Origin: Silurus meridionalis
Taxonomy: Eukaryota; Chordata; Actinopteri; Siluriformes; Siluridae
Length of the DNA stretch: 64,000 nucleotides
Direction of reading: 5' to 3'
Assembly: GCF_014805685.1 (NCBI RefSeq)
Contig: NC_060886.1
Coordinates: forward strand, 21,631,608-21,695,607
Position 1 is the stretch's first letter. The number at the start of each line of letters is the position of its first letter. The translations under genes were made by a program, and so were the position numbers. This document shows positions 63,318 to 64,000 of this stretch, piece by piece. The notes under the pieces were generated by a model. The model was given only the letters and a program-made list of their open reading frames with translations. It ran no database searches and was not told where the DNA came from.

Positions 63318-63440
63318 ACTTTAGCACGGCAGCAGAACGGGAGATATTTGGCAGGCCTTTTAGATTCCCCATCTGTCTGCAGGATGTAAAACATCCTAAT
63401 GGGTCCCGTTCACCACCTGGGGCAATACCTTTTCTCTGTA

Positions 63441-63441
<1 letters not shown>

Positions 63442-63511
<70 letters not shown>
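63442..63511. repeat. (CA)n microsatellite
   Basis: Perfect run of about 35 units. Confidence 0.97.
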
Positions 63512-63514
<3 letters not shown>

Positions 63515-63610
63515 CATTGGGGGGACATCCATCAATATAGTTATCAATGCAGCTTTCTAATGTGAAGCTATAGCTAAATCCAGCCATGACCTTAGTAACC
63601 GAAAGAAAAT

Positions 63611-63611
<1 letters not shown>

Positions 63612-63662
<51 letters not shown>
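63612..63662. repeat. (AC)n microsatellite
   Basis: Perfect run of about 25 units. Confidence 0.97.
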
Positions 63663-63666
<4 letters not shown>

Positions 63667-64000
63667 GCGCACAGTTCCATCAAGACAAAAGAAACACACA
63701 CATACTCGTGAGGACCAGCCAGACAAGGTCAAAACTGTCAGATATTCCTATCCTTGAGGGGGTAGGATATAAAACCATGCCTGACTGCTATCTCTCTCAT
63801 TCCCTCACTCTCTCTTACATTCAAACATGCAGAAAATACAGAAGCGAGCATATAGCAGTAGACACGTACACCGGCACCTTTTCCTGAGTATGCATGCCTT
63901 GCCTTGATGTTTACTGATTATTTTTCACCCATCATAACAATGACCAGCATATCAGTCCATTCTAATGTGTGTGCGCGTGTATGTGTGTATATAACACGGT

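Larger units (their letters stand above)
60119..64000. other. pard3b: Intronic sequence, right end of window
   Basis: It holds GT/CA tracts at 61968, 63253, 63442 and 63612, a G-run at 61207-61216 and an ATTT-repeat run at 62162-62184. The stretch 60540-61020 is free of simple repeats. No exon was recognised, so the next upstream pard3b exon lies beyond the window. Confidence 0.5.

Overview
The window is non-coding-rich vertebrate nuclear DNA, almost certainly from a ray-finned fish. It is full of (CA)n, (TA)n, (GA)n and (TCTA)n microsatellites. It carries relics of several Tc1/mariner families, hAT elements, a tRNA-derived SINE and LINE fragments of kinds that are common in teleost genomes. 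No prokaryotic, organellar or viral gene is visible, apart from one degraded LTR of a retroelement. I do not assign a species.

The only host gene I can support is pard3b (par-3 family cell polarity regulator beta, also called Par3L), on the minus strand. Three consecutive coding exons are present, read from high to low coordinates: 39963-40079, 37887-38168 and 20792-20909. Their splice sites are canonical and the phases join without a break into 172 complete codons plus one base. They encode part of the tail after the PDZ domains. This covers a basic/acidic coiled-coil stretch, the EAKHQELRDRQAR helix, a D-P-N-Y-A-R-I-N segment, an L-Y-A-K-I-N segment and the D-R-I-Q-Q-L-R helix. The upstream exons (N-terminal oligomerisation domain, PDZ1-3) must lie beyond position 64000. 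The last exon or exons (the tail ending in a proline-rich region) must lie below position 1. The rest of the window is therefore intron: more than 23.9 kb upstream, 1.8 kb and 17.0 kb between the exons, and more than 20.7 kb downstream.

Layout. 1-1008: Tc1 relic. 1009-8462: intron with a (TA)n tract and a hAT-like MITE. 8463-11158: a Tc1 copy split by about 1.4 kb that includes a hAT relic. 11159-20791: mostly unique intron with a LINE tail and a small Tc1 relic. 20792-20909: exon. 22955-25060: second copy of the split Tc1 family, a (TA)n tract, an unclassified repeat and an antisense Tc1 N-terminus. 27100-32550: Tc1 fragment, SINE, LINE tail, compound microsatellite, a second copy of the hAT relic and a common fish repeat. 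37205-37645: composite Tc1 derivative. 37887-40079: two exons. 42455-43252: Tc1 relic. 46166-48200: a DNA-element fragment, a perfect 52-bp-arm palindrome, an inverted copy of the 24.3 kb repeat, a (TA)n tract and an RTE-like LINE. 50797-51272: hAT-like MITE. 57725-58147: solo or partial LTR. 59257-60118: hAT element with an exact 8-bp target duplication. 60119-64000: intron and long CA/GT tracts.

I found no convincing new biological system. The points most worth a second look are the perfect palindrome at 46345-46456, the tandem NAGNAG acceptor and the microsatellite polypyrimidine tract at two pard3b exons, and the nested transposon histories.
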